Assembly: GCF_905171765.1 (NCBI RefSeq)
Contig: NC_053393.1
Location: 64,883,371-64,947,370, forward strand
Reading direction: 5' to 3'
Length of the DNA stretch: 64,000 nt
Origin: Bufo bufo
Lineage: Eukaryota; Chordata; Amphibia; Anura; Bufonidae
The position numbers and the translations under genes were made by a program. A model generated the notes under the pieces. The model was given only the letters and a program-made list of their open reading frames with translations. It did not search any database and had not been told where the DNA came from. How positions within the stretch are numbered: the stretch's first letter is position 1; each line of letters opens with the position of its first letter. This document shows, in pieces, positions 34,379 to 46,436 of the stretch.

Positions 34379-34713
34379 AGAAGTCATCTACTCTTTTTGT
34401 ATCGATTGCCTATCTACAGGATTGATATCTGATCCCCCTATGGTCTGACACACCACACTCCCGGCATTCAGTTGGCGAAGGTCGGCACCGGAACTACATA
34501 CTGTATCTCTATCCACTATGTAGTGGACAAAGCTTGTAAGAGCAGCTTTGCTTCCATTCACTTCAATGGGAGCAGTGCTCCGGCAACCATTACATGATGG
34601 ATGGAGTAGCATAGTTCTGACGCTGACTTCCAGCACCAGAGCTATTCTAAAACAGCTGATTGGTAAGAGTGTGTGGTGTTAGACCCCCGCTTATCAGACA
34701 GTGGACAACCACT
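34379..34713. mobile_element. TTAA-flanked MITE
   Basis: A 335-bp segment between TTAA sites (34375-34378, 34714-34717) with imperfect inverted ends (AGAAGTCATCTACT; complement of AGTGGTTGTCCACT). Confidence 0.55.
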
Positions 34714-34717
34714 TTAA

Positions 34718-35145
34718 AGGCCCCGTTCACACACGTCGGATATAAATTTTAGCACCGATTCACCTCCACAATTTGTAGGAAATCCGGTGACAATGCATGT
34801 GAATGAGGTTTCTATGAATCTGCTGACGGCTATGTAAAATTTCTGCAGACTCCATTTGAAAAAGCCATGGACCAGCCCCATCAAATGGCAATGGAGCTAA
34901 TGCTCATTGGATGTCTGCTTAAACACACACAAATATTGGATCCTACTGTATTATTCATTTTCATATTCGTCCCACATATAATAATTTAGATAGACAGATG
35001 TAGATGGATACTACTGAAGTATGTACCATATCTTTCGCCCTATAAGACGCACCGGCCCAGAAGACGCACCTAGATTTTTGAAGAGGAAAATAATAATAAA
35101 AATATTTTGAACCAAAAGGTGTGCTTTTGGTGGGCTTTGAACTAA
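34718..35145. other. repeat fragments, unassigned
   Basis: It begins with a CCGTTCACACACGTCGGAT block that resembles a MITE end, and contains TATAAGACGCAC / GAAGACGCACC (35039-35070), which looks like a dispersed-repeat terminus. No partner end was found. Confidence 0.35.
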
Positions 35146-35149
35146 TGGT

Positions 35150-35530
35150 AGCCTGTGAATGACACTATTATGGGGGATCTGTGGATGACGCATTGTTATG
35201 GGGGATCTGTGTATGACACTGTTATGGGGGTCTGTGGATGGCACTGTTATGGGGGTCTGTGGCTGACAATGTTATGAGCATCTGTGGATGGCACTGTTAT
35301 GGGGGTCTGTGGATGGCACTGTTATGGGGGTCTGTGGATGGCACTGTTAAGGGGGTCTGTGGCTGACACTGTTATGGGGGTCTGTGGCTGACACTGTTAT
35401 GGGGCGTCTGTGGATGGCACTGTTATGGGGGCATCTGTGGATGGCATGACACTGCTATGGGGGGATCTGAGGATGACAGATAAATAGCATCTTATGCTAT
35501 TTGTCATCCACAGATCCACCCATAACAGTG
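35150..35530. repeat. 25-bp minisatellite with inverted end
   Basis: About 12 copies of GTCTGTGGATGGCACTGTTA-type units in one orientation (35150-35475), then reverse-complement units from 35500. The same unit occurs at 37245-37450. Confidence 0.8.
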
Positions 35531-35659
35531 TCAGCCACTGTGAATGACCCCCAATACAGGGGGTGGGGGCTGGCATCTACACTAGTTTTTTAATGGCAGC
35601 AGTGCAGTCATTGTATTCTATTGCACCAGGCCCCGCTCACTGTACTAATCGTATCATAG

Positions 35660-36520
35660 TGTTAGGTGGCAGCAGCATGAGGAGACCACAGAGTGGCAAA
35701 GTAGCAGCAGCATGAGGAGACCACAGAGTGGTCTAGAGACATAGTGTTGAGGTGGCAGCAGCAGCATGAGAAGACAACAGAGTGATGATGTGGCAGCAGC
35801 AGCATGAAGAGACCACAGAGTGGCCTAGAGACATAGTGTTGAGGTGGCAGCAGCATGAGGAGACCAAAGAGTGGGGATGTGGCACCAGCATGAGGAGACC
35901 ACAGAGTGGTGATGTGGCAGCAGCATGAGGAGACCACAGAGTGGTAAAGTGGCAGCAGCATGAGGAGACCACAGAGTGGTGAAGTGGCGGCAACATAAGG
36001 AGACCACAGAGTGGTGATGTAGCAGCATCATGAGGAGACCACAGAGTGGCCCAGAGGCAAAGTGTTGAGGTGGCAGCAGCATGAGGAGACTACAGAGTGG
36101 CCCAGAGACATAGTGTTGAGGTGGCAGCAGCATGAGGAGACCACAGAGTGGGGATGTGGCACCAGCATGAGGAGACCACAGAGTGGCCCAGAGACATAGT
36201 GTTGAGGTGACAGTAGCATGAGGAGACCACAGAGTTGTGAAGTGGCAGCAGCATGAGGAGACCACAGAGTGGCCCAGAGACATAGTGTTGAGGTGGCAGC
36301 AGCATGAGGAGACCACAGAATGGCCCAGAGACATAGTGTTGAGATGGCAGTAGCATGAGGAGACCACCGAGTGGCCCAGTGACATATTGGTGATGTGGCA
36401 GCAGCATGAGGAAACCACAGAGTGGCCCAGAGACATAGTGTTGAGGTGGCAGTAGCATGAGGAGACCACAGAGTGGTGATGTGGCAGCAGCATGAGGAGA
36501 CCACAGAGTGGCCCAGAGCA
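35660..36520. repeat. minisatellite, about 35/50-bp units
   Basis: More than 20 copies of a core GCAGCATGAGGAGACCACAG, alternating with a longer form that adds CCCAGAGACATAGTGTTGAG. Several long open frames run through it on the minus strand only because the unit lacks stops; they are not genes. Confidence 0.9.
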
Positions 36521-36844
36521 ATGTCACAGGGGCCCGCCCCCTTAACAGTGGCCTTTACTGGATCGGAGGCGTGTCCTTTTGAACAGCTCACTCTAAGATA
36601 GCAGCACTGTACTGTCTGAGTGTGATCTGCAGGGAGAAAGTCACCCTCCCTCCCACCTCTGCAGCTGACAGAAGTTGATTTTTACCTTAATTTTTTAAAT
36701 CCCTGTTGCCTAAGCAGTGGAGGGGGTGGCTTAGCGGGACCCAGAAGTTTATTTTTAACTTCATTTTTTAAATCTCAGTCGGCGGAGGAGTGGGAGGGCG
36801 TGGCCTAACCGGATTAGGGGCGTGTCCTTTTGAACAGCTCACTC
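36521..36844. other. dispersed repeat flanking the MITE
   Basis: It contains CTGCAGGGAGAAAGTCACCC and GGGCGTGTCCTTTTGAACAG blocks. The first is repeated at 41190-41220 on the other side of the MITE, so the MITE sits within one older tandemly repeated sequence. Confidence 0.5.
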
Positions 36845-37244
36845 TAAGGGTCCATTCACACGTCCGTAGAATGGGTCCGCATCCGTTCCGCAATTATGCG
36901 GAACAGATGCGGACCCATTCATTCTCTATGGGGCCGGAAGAGATGCGGACAGCCACAGTTTGCTGTCCGCATCCGCATTTCCGGAGCGCGGCCCCGATCT
37001 GCAGCTCCGGAAAAAAATAGAGCATGTCCTATTCTTGTTTGCAATTGCGGACAAGAATAGGCATTTTTATGGGGGTGCGAGCAGTGGCGTCTCTAGCTTT
37101 CAAATTTTGGGGGGGCACACTGGGGGCCAGGACAAAAGTAGGGGGGGCAGCTATAACAACGATACATTTACACAAGTATGCTTAGAAATGCTGCAATACT
37201 TTACCCAATACCTAAAACCGCAACAGGGAAGAAAAGTCCAGCTG

Positions 37245-37450
37245 TCTGTGGATGACACTTTTATAGAGAGGGGGATCTGTGGATGACACTGTTATGGGGG
37301 GGATCTGTGGATGCCACATACCGTATATAGCATCTTATGCTATATGTGTCATCCACAGATCCACCCCATGACAGTGTCATCCACAGATCCACCCCATGAC
37401 AGTGTCATCCCCATTTCCCCCTCCATAACAGTGTCATCCACAGATCTCCC
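37245..37450. repeat. 25-bp minisatellite arranged as inverted repeat
   Basis: GATCTGTGGATGACACTGTT units run forward to about 37315, and then as reverse complement from about 37345. Same unit as at 35150-35530. Confidence 0.75.
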
Positions 37451-38099
37451 TCCCCGCCTCTCACAGGAGTGTACATATATAAAATAAACATATTTCACAT
37501 GAACACTTACAGTTACTTGGCTTGGCCCTTGGGGATCTCGGACGCCACTTCAACACTTTGGCCGGGGGCTCGGCTGAGCTGATGTTGTGTTTTATCCTAA
37601 TGAGAAAGATTTCATAATAAGGATTTGGAGAAGGGGCAGAGGGATAGCAGAGCAGAGAGAGGATGGTGCTGCTACTAGGGGGTCATACCATGGGGGAGTA
37701 ATAAAACCCACCATAATGCCCCCCAGTAGAAATAATTCTCCTTATAATGTGCAAAACATACCCCCTTATGCCCCCAGTTGAGCTAATGTCCCCCATAATG
37801 TGCCAGTATAAAAAACCCCTATATAGTGCCCCAGTAAATGCCTCCATAGTGCTCCTCTCCCCCTTCCTGCTAGTGCCCCCCATAATGTACCAGTATAAAA
37901 TGCCCCATATATCGTCCCCCATAATTTGCAAGTATAAAATACCCCTTCTTAGTGCCCCCCGTAGATGACTCCATAGTACTCCTGTCTCCCCTTCTCCATA
38001 GTACCCACCATAATGTGTCCCAGTATAAAATGCTACTGTACAGAGCCCCCCATATAAAACACCCCTTCTTTGTGGCCTCAGTAGATGCCGCTATAGTGC

Positions 38100-39510
38100 C
38101 CACCAATAATGTGCCAGTAATAAGTGCCCTCAATACCGTGCCACTGCCAGTAACAAGAGCCCCCCAATGTGCCAGTAATAAGCCCCCATCACGTGCCAGT
38201 AACAAGAGCCCCCATCACATGCCAGTAATAAGCCCCCCATCACGTGCCAGTAATAAGCCCCCCATCACGTGCCAGTAATAAGCCCCCCAATGTGCCAGTA
38301 ATAAGCCCCCCAATGTGCCAGTAATAAGCCCCCATTACGTGCTAGTAATAAGCCCCCCCATTACGTGCCAGTAATAAGCCCCCCCCCATTACGTGCCAGT
38401 ATTAAGCCCCCCCATCATGTGCCAGTATTAAGCCCCCCCATGTTCCAGTATTAAGCCCCTCCATCATGTGCCAGTATTAAGCCCCCCATCGTGCCAGTAT
38501 TAAGCCCCTCCATCATGTGCCAGTATTAAGCCCCCTATCGTGCCAGTATTAAGCCCCTCCATCATGTGCCAGTATTAAGCCCCCCCCATCATGTGCCAGT
38601 ATTAAGTCCCCCCATCATGTGCCAGTATTAAGTCCCCCCATCATGTGCCAGTATTAAGTCCCCCCCATCATGTGCCAGTATTAAGTCCCCCCCATCATCA
38701 TGTGCCAGTATTAAGTCCCCCCCATCATCATGTGCCAGTATTAAGTCCCCCCATCATCATGTGCCAGTATTAAGTCCCCCCCATCATCATGTGCCAGTAT
38801 TAAGTCCCCCCATCATCATGTGCCAGTATTAAGTCCCCCCATCATGTGCCAGTATTAAGTCCCCATCATCATGTGCCAGTATTAAGTCCCCCCCATCATC
38901 ATGTGCCAGTATTAAGTCCCCCCCCATCATCATGTGCCAGTATTAAGTCCCCCCCATCATCATGTGCCAGTATTAAGCCCCCTATCGTGCCAGTATTAAG
39001 CCCCTCCATCATGTGCCAGTATTAAGCCCCCCCCATCATGTGCCAGTATTAAGCCCCCCATCGTGCCAGTATTAAGCCCCTCCATCATGTGCCAGTATTA
39101 AGCCCCCTATCGTGCCAGTATTAAGCCCCTCCATCATGTGCCAGTATTAAGCCCCCCCCATCATGTGCCAGTATTAAGTCCCCCCATCATGTGCCAGTAT
39201 TAAGTCCCCCCCATCATGTGCCAGTATTAAGTCCCCCCCATCATCATGTGCCAGTATTAAGTCCCCCCCATCATCATGTGCCAGTATTAAGTCCCCCCAT
39301 CATCATGTGCCAGTATTAAGTCCCCCCCATCATGTGCCAGTATTAAGTCCCCATCATCATGTGCCAGTATTAAGTCCCCCCCATCATCATGTTCCAGTAT
39401 TAAGTCCCCCCCCATCATCATGTGCCAGTATTAAGTCCCCCCCATCATCATGTGCCAGTTTTAAGTCCCCCCCCATCATGTGCCAGTATTAAGTCCCCCC
39501 CCCATTGTAA
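38100..39510. repeat. 1.4-kb array of CATGTGCCAGTATTAAG units
   Basis: About 45-50 units of 25-31 bp, mainly CATCATGTGCCAGTATTAAG plus a variable C-run (4-9 C). A higher-order pattern is visible: a block with CCCCCTATCGTGCCAGTA variants recurs at 38531, 38978 and 39103. The small open frame at 39307-39492 is just repeat sequence. Confidence 0.9.
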
Positions 39511-40264
39511 TAAGCCCCCATAATGTGCCAGTAACTCTATTGTAAAAAAACAAACAAAAAAAAAACACTTATACTTACCTCAGTGTCAGCGATGCAGACT
39601 CTTTCTGTGTCCCGCGCTGTAAGGCTCAGGCGGCGCGATGATGTCATCGCGCCGGCCTCTGATAGGCTGCCGGCCTAGTGCCTGCATTCTATCAGAGGAA
39701 GGGGAAGGGACACGCCTCTCCCTACCCCAGTGGCGTAGCGTGGGTTGCCAGCACCCGGGGCAAGCCAAAAATTGCGCCCCTACCCCAGGCACGCCCCTTT
39801 TAACAGATACTGTAGTAGATCACCTGCAGTCCTATGTAACACCACAGATAACACAGTGATAACTCTGAGTACAGATAATGTAGTAGATGGGTGTAAGCCC
39901 CCAGAATTCAGAACACACACAGTGTGACCTGAAGTCTGGGGCCGAATGCGGCAGGGTGGGCCATATTCTCAATCTCCTCCCCCAACCCTACTGTGAAACA
40001 GATATGTGCATGGACATTATTATTATAGTATAATATCGCCCCATACCCGTTACATCCAGTGACGTCTCCTGTGATGTAGACTCTCCTCGACGTCTTCATT
40101 CAGAGATAAGACCGCCATGATACTTTCTTTCAGCCGCTTCTCGTCTCTGCAGAGTTTCACAGAATTTTTTTTAGGTTCCTCACTTTACTCTCATCCTCTC
40201 CTTCCTGGTGTCTCAACACTGTCATCCTGTTTCCCCCCAATACTGTGCTAGAGCCAGACAGATA

Positions 40265-40735
40265 GTCCCCCATTCCTCATAATATTATTTCCCCTGTATA
40301 TTATAATGTCCCCCTCTTTGTTAATAATACAATAGCCCCCTCTTTGTTATTAATATAATGACCCCCTCTTTGTTATTAATGTAATGACCCCCTCTTTGTT
40401 ATTAATGTAATGACCCCGCTTTATTATTAATATAATGTCCCCCTCTTTGTTATTAATATAATAGCCCCCTCTTTATTATTAATATAATGGCCCCCTCTTT
40501 GTTATTAAAGAGGGGGCCATTATATTAATAATAAAGAGGGGGTCATTACATTAATAATAAAGAGGGGCCATTACATTAATAATAAAGAGGGGGCCATTAT
40601 ATTAATAATAAAGAGGGGGCCATTATATTAATAACAAAGAGGAGGACATTACATTAATACTAATGTATTGGCCCCCTATTTATTATTAATATAATGTCCC
40701 CCTCTTTGTTATTAATATAATGGCCGCCTCTCCCC
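40265..40735. repeat. array of CCCCCTCTTTGTTATTAATA units with inverted half
   Basis: Units run forward (40310-40505), then as reverse complement (40506-40645), then forward again (40665-40725), so the segment can form a long hairpin. Confidence 0.85.
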
Positions 40736-41169
40736 TCCTCTCACCTAATTACACAGGGTGGGACTCTGCACTCAGGGACAGTCACTGACTCAGACTGTCA
40801 CTCACTCTGGGTCGCTTGAATCAGTGCCTGGCCTGGAGTCTGGACTTCAGTTCTGCATCTTCATTCTTGCTCCGGCTACTGGCTCTGCACTCACTGCCTT
40901 GCCTGCCTGGAAGGGGGGCGGAGCCTATCGGGAACTGCTGTGCATGCCCCGCCCCCTCTCCCCTCCTCACTCTGCTCTGCAGCCGGACGCTGTGTGAAGA
41001 TGCTGGCGGCTCACTTCACTTAGGGGGTGGGGGCATTTTAGTTGGGGGGGCACAGCATGATGTAGGGGGGGCCGTGGCCCCCTCTGGCCCCCCCCTGGCG
41101 ACGCCACTGGGTGCAAGCTGGGTATATTGCGGATCCGCAATGCACTACGGACGTCTGAATGGAGCCTAA

Positions 41170-41581
41170 GTGTAGTGGAGCCTAAGTGAGTGTGAGCTGC
41201 AGGGAGAAAGTCACCCTCCCTCCCACCTCTGCAGCTGACAGAAGTTGGTTTTTACCTTCATTGTTTCAATCCCCGTCGGCTCAGGAGTGGGAGGGGGTGT
41301 GGCCTAACCGAATCAGGGGCGTGGCTTAGTGGGACCTGGGGGCGGAATTTTAAGTCTTTTGAGGGAGGACACATTGTGGCAGGGGGTGTGTCTGGGCTCC
41401 TTCCTGCAAGACTGACGCCCCTCTGGGCATCAAAATGGCTCATTTGCATACCAAATAAACTGGATTTTCAGAGGATAAAAACATCTATTGCTGGAACAAA
41501 GGCACATCTAGAAATAAGGTACTAAGTGCTATTAGGCAATGGCTTTACTTCAATAGTGATTATCCTGGTGACAGATTTCCT
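41170..41581. other. dispersed repeat and MITE end
   Basis: The part 41190-41330 is the continuation of the repeat seen at 36620-36830. The end (CCTGGTGACAGATTTCCT, 41562-41579) resembles the end of the TTAA MITE at 25974 and directly precedes a TTAA. Confidence 0.45.
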
Positions 41582-44046
41582 TTAACCTCTTCAGGACACA
41601 GGGCGTACCGGTATGCCCTGATGTCCTGGTACTTAAGGACACAGGGCGTACGGCGGTGATCGGAACCCTGTGCCTGCTCAAATCATTGAGCAGGCACCTC
41701 GGCTAAATGCGCGGGGGGTTCCCGTGACCCCCCCGTGTCGGCGATCGCCGCAAACCGCAGGTCAATTCAGACCTGCGGTTTGTGGCTTTGCATGCGGTTT
41801 GCGGCAGCGATCGGGCGTGCCATTGGGTCCCCATTCGGCTGTAGGGGGGACCCGATGGCATGGATGGCATCGCGCTGCCTTCCTGTGACGTACCTGTGAG
41901 ATCCAGCCCCCTGGATCTCACAGGCCGGAAGCTGTATGAATAATACACACAGTATTACTCATACAGCCAATGCATTCCAATACAGAAGTATTGGAATGCA
42001 TTGTAAAGGATTAGACCACCAAAAGTTCAAGTCCCAAAGTGGGACAAAAAATAAAGTGAAAAAAAAGTTGAAAAAATAAAGTTTCCCCCCCCAAAAATTA
42101 AAAGTTTCAAGTAAAAATAAACAAAAACGTCATTTTCCCCAAATAAAGTAAAAAAAAATTGGTAAACAATGGGGGGGAAAAAGTATACATATTCGGTATC
42201 GCCGTGTCCGTATCGACCGGCTCTATAAACATATCACATGACCTAACCCCTCAAATGAACACCATAAAAAATAAAAACTGTTCTAAATAAACATCAAGCG
42301 ATCAAAAAGGCGTTTGCCCACCAAAATAGTACCAATCTAACCGTCACCTCATCCTGCAAAAAATTAGCTCCTACCTGATACAATCGCCCAAAAAATAAAA
42401 AAAACTATGGCTCAGAGTATGGAGACACTAAAACATAATTCTTTTTGTTTTAAAAAAGCTGTTATTGTGTAAAACTTACATAAATAAAAAAAAGTATACA
42501 TATTAGGTATCGACGGGCTCTATAAAAATATCACATGACCTAACCCCTCAGATGAACATCGTAAAAAATAAAAAATAAAAACTGTGCTAAATAAACCATT
42601 TTTTGTCACCTTACATCACAAAAAGTGTAATAGCAAGCGATCAAAAATTCATATGCACCCCAAAATAGTGCTAATCAAACCGTCATCTCATCCTGCAAAA
42701 AATGCGACCCTACCCAAGGTAATCGCCCAAAAACTGAAAAAATTATGGCTCTCAGACTATGGAAACACTAAAACATGATTTTTTTTGCTTCAAAAATGAA
42801 ATCATTGTGTAAAACTTACATAAATAAAAAAAAAGTATACATATTAGGTATCGCCGCATCCGTGATAACCTGGTCTACAGAAATATCACATGATCTAACT
42901 TGTCAGATGAATGTTGTAAATAACAAAAAATAAAAACGGTGCCAAAACAGCTATTTCTTGTTAACTTGTTGCCTCACAAAAAGTGTAATATAGAGCAACC
43001 AAAAATCATATGTACCCTAAACTAGTACCAACAATACTGCCACCCTATCCCGTAGTTTCTAAAATGGGGTCACTTTTATGGAGTTTCAACTCTAGGGGTG
43101 CATCAGGGGGGCTTCAAATGGGACATGGTGTAAAAAAAAAACAGTCCAGCAAAATCTGCCTTCCAAAAACCGTATGGCATTCTTTTCCTTCTGCGCCCTG
43201 CCGTGTGCCCGTACAGCGGTTTACGACCACATATCAGAATCAGGGCCATAAATTTTTAGTTTTGTTTGGCTGTTAACCCTTGCTTTGTAAAAGTAAAAAA
43301 GAAATATTAAAATGGAAAATCTGCCAAAAAAGTGAAATTTAGAAATTGTATCTCTATTTTCCATTAATTCTTGTGAAACACCTAAAGGGTTAACAAAGTT
43401 TGTAAAATCAGTTTTGAATACCTTGAAGGGTGTAGTTTCTTAGATGGGGTCATTTTTATGGAGCTTCTACTCTAGGGGTGCATCAGGGGGGCTTTAAATG
43501 GGACATGGTGTAAAAAAAAAACAGTCCAGCAAAATCTGCCTTCCAAAAACCGTATGGCATTCCTTTCCTTCTGCGCCCTGCTGTGTGCCCATACAGCGGT
43601 TTACGACCACATATGGGGTGTTTATGTAAACTAAAGAATCAGGGCCATAAATATTGAGTTTGGTTTGGCTGTTAACCTTTGCTTTGTAACTGGAAAAAAA
43701 TTAGTAAAATTGAAAATCTGCCAAAAAAGTGAAATTTTTTAATTGTATCACTATTTTCCATTAATTCTTGTGGAACACCTAAAGGGTTAACCTCCTTGGC
43801 GGTATTCCCGAGCGTGACTCGGGGTTAATTTTCGCTGCCAGGAGCAGTAACCCTGAGTCACGCTCGGGGTAACATTGCAGAGTCCCCTCACCTTCTGCCA
43901 GCGATCCAAAAAAGTGACACACACACATAAAATAGGTTACACATTGTAATCTGAGAGGATTACACTGTATAACCTCAGATCTGACTGTACAGTGTCCCTT
44001 GCCTGCCATTTTACTGTCATTTGTGCCCATAAAATAAATTTATAAC

Positions 44047-46436
44047 ATGGCATCAAAAAAGCGCAACTTTACTACAAAAGCGCTTTTGGAGAAGTTGAGT
44101 TACAGCGAAAGTGACACGGAGGTGCTCGCAGAACTGAGCAATAGTGAGTTGTGGGGAGATTTGTCGTCTGACACTGACACTGATCTGGCAAGTGACAGCG
44201 GCGATGATCCTGCACCTGACCTCAGCCATGTGTGCACTTGGTGCCCTATTGACTGCGATACGGACCAGGTAGCGCCCCCAAGATTCCTGTTCACTGGATC
44301 ACCTGGGATGAAGGTAGATGTTGAGCGTGACAACCCTCTGGCATACTGTCACTACCAGAGCTTTGAGACGTTCTCACAGCTCTGTTTCTCCACCCCTGTG
44401 ATGATGTCACTACTAGAGCTTGGAGGAGTTCTCACTGCTCTGTTTCTCCGCCCCTGTGATGAGGTCTTTACTCCCAGCTGTTCTTCCTGCGTTTGATTTC
44501 CCTGCCTTTAAATCACCCCTCCTCCTATTGTATGGCGTGGATTATATTTCTAATTTCAGTTGTTGCTCTTGCTTGAGTATCTTCTCTTGTAAGCTATCAG
44601 TTCACTGGACCTGTGTTCTGCTGCATCAAGCACTCCGGATATTGCCAGCTGTCCTTGGATCCGTCTTCTCTGCGGCTGCAGCCCTTTCAGCTAAGTGTGC
44701 AGACATTGTTGTGTACCTGGTTATTTTCTGACTGGATCTGAGGTGGCCACGGTTCCCTCCATATACTGAGCAGGGCACCGGTGGTCGTGCCCCTTCCACT
44801 ATTGTAGAGGTTTCAGTGGTAATCAGTCTTTGGTACGTGGGCATGCCTCGTTCCACCATTTGGATCCGGGCATGTGCTTAGCAGCATAGGGAGAGCTTTG
44901 AGGGTCTGACAGGGGTCACCCTTTATCCTCCCTAGTTTGGGTCCGGTCAGTAGCTCTTTTACTGTGTATGCTCTTGTTGCTCACAAACAGCCGTGACACA
45001 TACCTGCAATTATTCCTCACTGAGGAGGTAATTGAAAAAATTGTCACGGAGATAAATCGCTACCAAGAGCAGCAATCCGCTACGCTGCATACCACCTTTT
45101 CCAGAAGCAGAAGTGGGAACCGGTGACCAAAGAGGACATGTGGCAGTTTCTGGGACTCATCATTCTTCAGGGGGTGATGGGGAAACCACTCCAGAAATGG
45201 TACTGGACCACCAATAAGTTACTGGCCACTCTATTTTTTGGCACCGTGATGTCAGAATACCGGTTTTCCCTCATCATGAAGTATTTCCACTTCACGAACA
45301 ATGAAGAATTTGATGAGGCCACGCATCCTGTGCCCAAATTCAAAAAAATCTGGGAGGTATGGTAAATTATTGTGACCAATTTCCAGCGGACCTATGTGCC
45401 AGAAAGGGACGTCAGCATAGATGAAAGTTTGATGGCCTACAAGGGACGCCTAAGCTGGATACAGTACATTGCATCCAAAAGAGCGCGGTTTGGCATCAAA
45501 TCCTACATGCTCTGCGAGTCATCCACTGGATACATCTGGAATTCGGTCATTTACACCGGTAAAGGCACGAAGTTCAACCCCAGGTACATCGGCTATGGGA
45601 TGGCCACATCATCTGTCCTTACACTGCTGGAGTCATTGCTGAACCAGGGATATTGTGTGACCAAGGACAATTTCTACACGTCTCCGGAACTGTATGAGGT
45701 TTTGCTACAAAACAAGACTGATGCATATGGTACCGTTAGACCTAACCGACGTGACATGCCATCTATGTTTGCCAAGAAAAGACTCAAAACCGGAGAAATG
45801 GTTGCCTGGCAGAAGGGTAAGATGATGGCAATGCGATGGCGAGACAAGAAGGACGTGTGTCTCATGAGTACTGTGCACAATACCTCTACTGCCATGGTCC
45901 ACACAAAAGGTGGGAAAGATGTGCTGAAGCCGCAAGTCGTTATAGACTATAATAACACCATGGGATGTGTTGACAGAGACGATCAGGCAATGACATTTTA
46001 TCCGTCTATGCGCAAACAGCAAAACAAATATTATAAGAAGATCTTCAGGCATCTGCTGGAACAAGGCCTTTGGAATGCATATATCCTGCACAGAGCAAAG
46101 AGTGACAAGCCTCTTGTTCATTCTGAGTTTATATGGAAGGTGGTTGAGCGGATTTTTGTCAACCACCAGACGACATCAGTAGCTGTAAACAGACCTGGAC
46201 ATCGTGGTGTTGACGTTGTCAACCCAGAACGCCTGACTGGTCGTCACTTTATGGACTACATCCCGCCAACCGCAAAAAAGGCAGCACCTACCAGGATGTG
46301 CGTAGTTTGCTGCTCAAAGAGAGATGGCAATGGAAACAAAGTCCAAAAAGAAACCAGGTTCCATTGTCCTGATTGTGATGTCGGACTTTGTGCAGTCCCA
46401 TGTTTCAAAATTTATCACACTCAGAATGTTTATTGA
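44047..46436 (+). pseudogene. piggyBac transposase, interrupted
   Basis: A DDE/D transposase cutting at TTAA. The start ATG at 44047 is followed by a Ser/Asp/Glu-rich N-terminus (ESDTEVLAELSNSELW, SDTDTDLASDSGDD). A solo LTR splits the frame at 44347-44998. Then come KIVTEINRYQEQQS, a frameshift at about 45110, EDMWQFLGLIILQGVMGKP, one in-frame TAA (45363-45365) and a 354-residue open frame (45372-46436). The three catalytic Asp are visible in SIDESLMAYKGRL, YCVTKDNFYTSPEL and TMGCVDRDDQ. The C-terminus has a Cys/His-rich zinc domain (CVVCCSKRD, FHCPDCDVGLCAVPCF). Only the LTR, one frameshift and one stop separate it from an intact gene, so it is fairly young. Confidence 0.92.
44347..44998 (+). 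repeat. solo LTR inserted in piggyBac transposase
   Basis: A 652-bp LTR (TGTCACTACC...CCGTGACA) with a perfect 5-bp duplication CATAC (44342-44346, 44999-45003). Same family as 18335-19003, opposite strand. The two copies share most of their length, for example CAGTTCACTGGACCTGTGTT and GTGTGCAGACATTGTTGTG. Confidence 0.92.

Larger units (their letters stand above)
37082..41109. mobile_element. 4.0-kb non-autonomous hAT rich in tandem arrays
   Basis: TIR CAGTGGCGTCTC (left) and the complement of CAGTGGCGTCGC (right), the classical hAT CAGTGGCG start. It is flanked by GGTGCGAG (37074-37081) and GGTGCAAG (41110-41117), an 8-bp duplication with one mismatch. The interior consists of minisatellites, a long array (38100-39510) and an inverted array (40265-40735). 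No transposase is present. Confidence 0.85.
36848..41166. mobile_element. PIF/Harbinger-like MITE, split by a hAT
   Basis: TIRs GGGTCCATTCACACGTCCGT (left) and the complement of GGCTCCATTCAGACGTCCGT (right), with TAA duplicated at both ends (36845-36847, 41167-41169). Native length is about 280 bp. The 4.0-kb hAT at 37082-41109 lies inside. Confidence 0.85.

Noticed and set aside
35660..36591. Several long overlapping minus-strand open frames rich in SPHAAATS and VSSCCCH repeats
   Set aside because: They are translations of a stop-free minisatellite in three frames, with no start context or protein family.
38100..39510. CRISPR-like repeat array
   Set aside because: Units are head-to-tail with only variable C-runs and no unique spacers; the context is a eukaryotic hAT.
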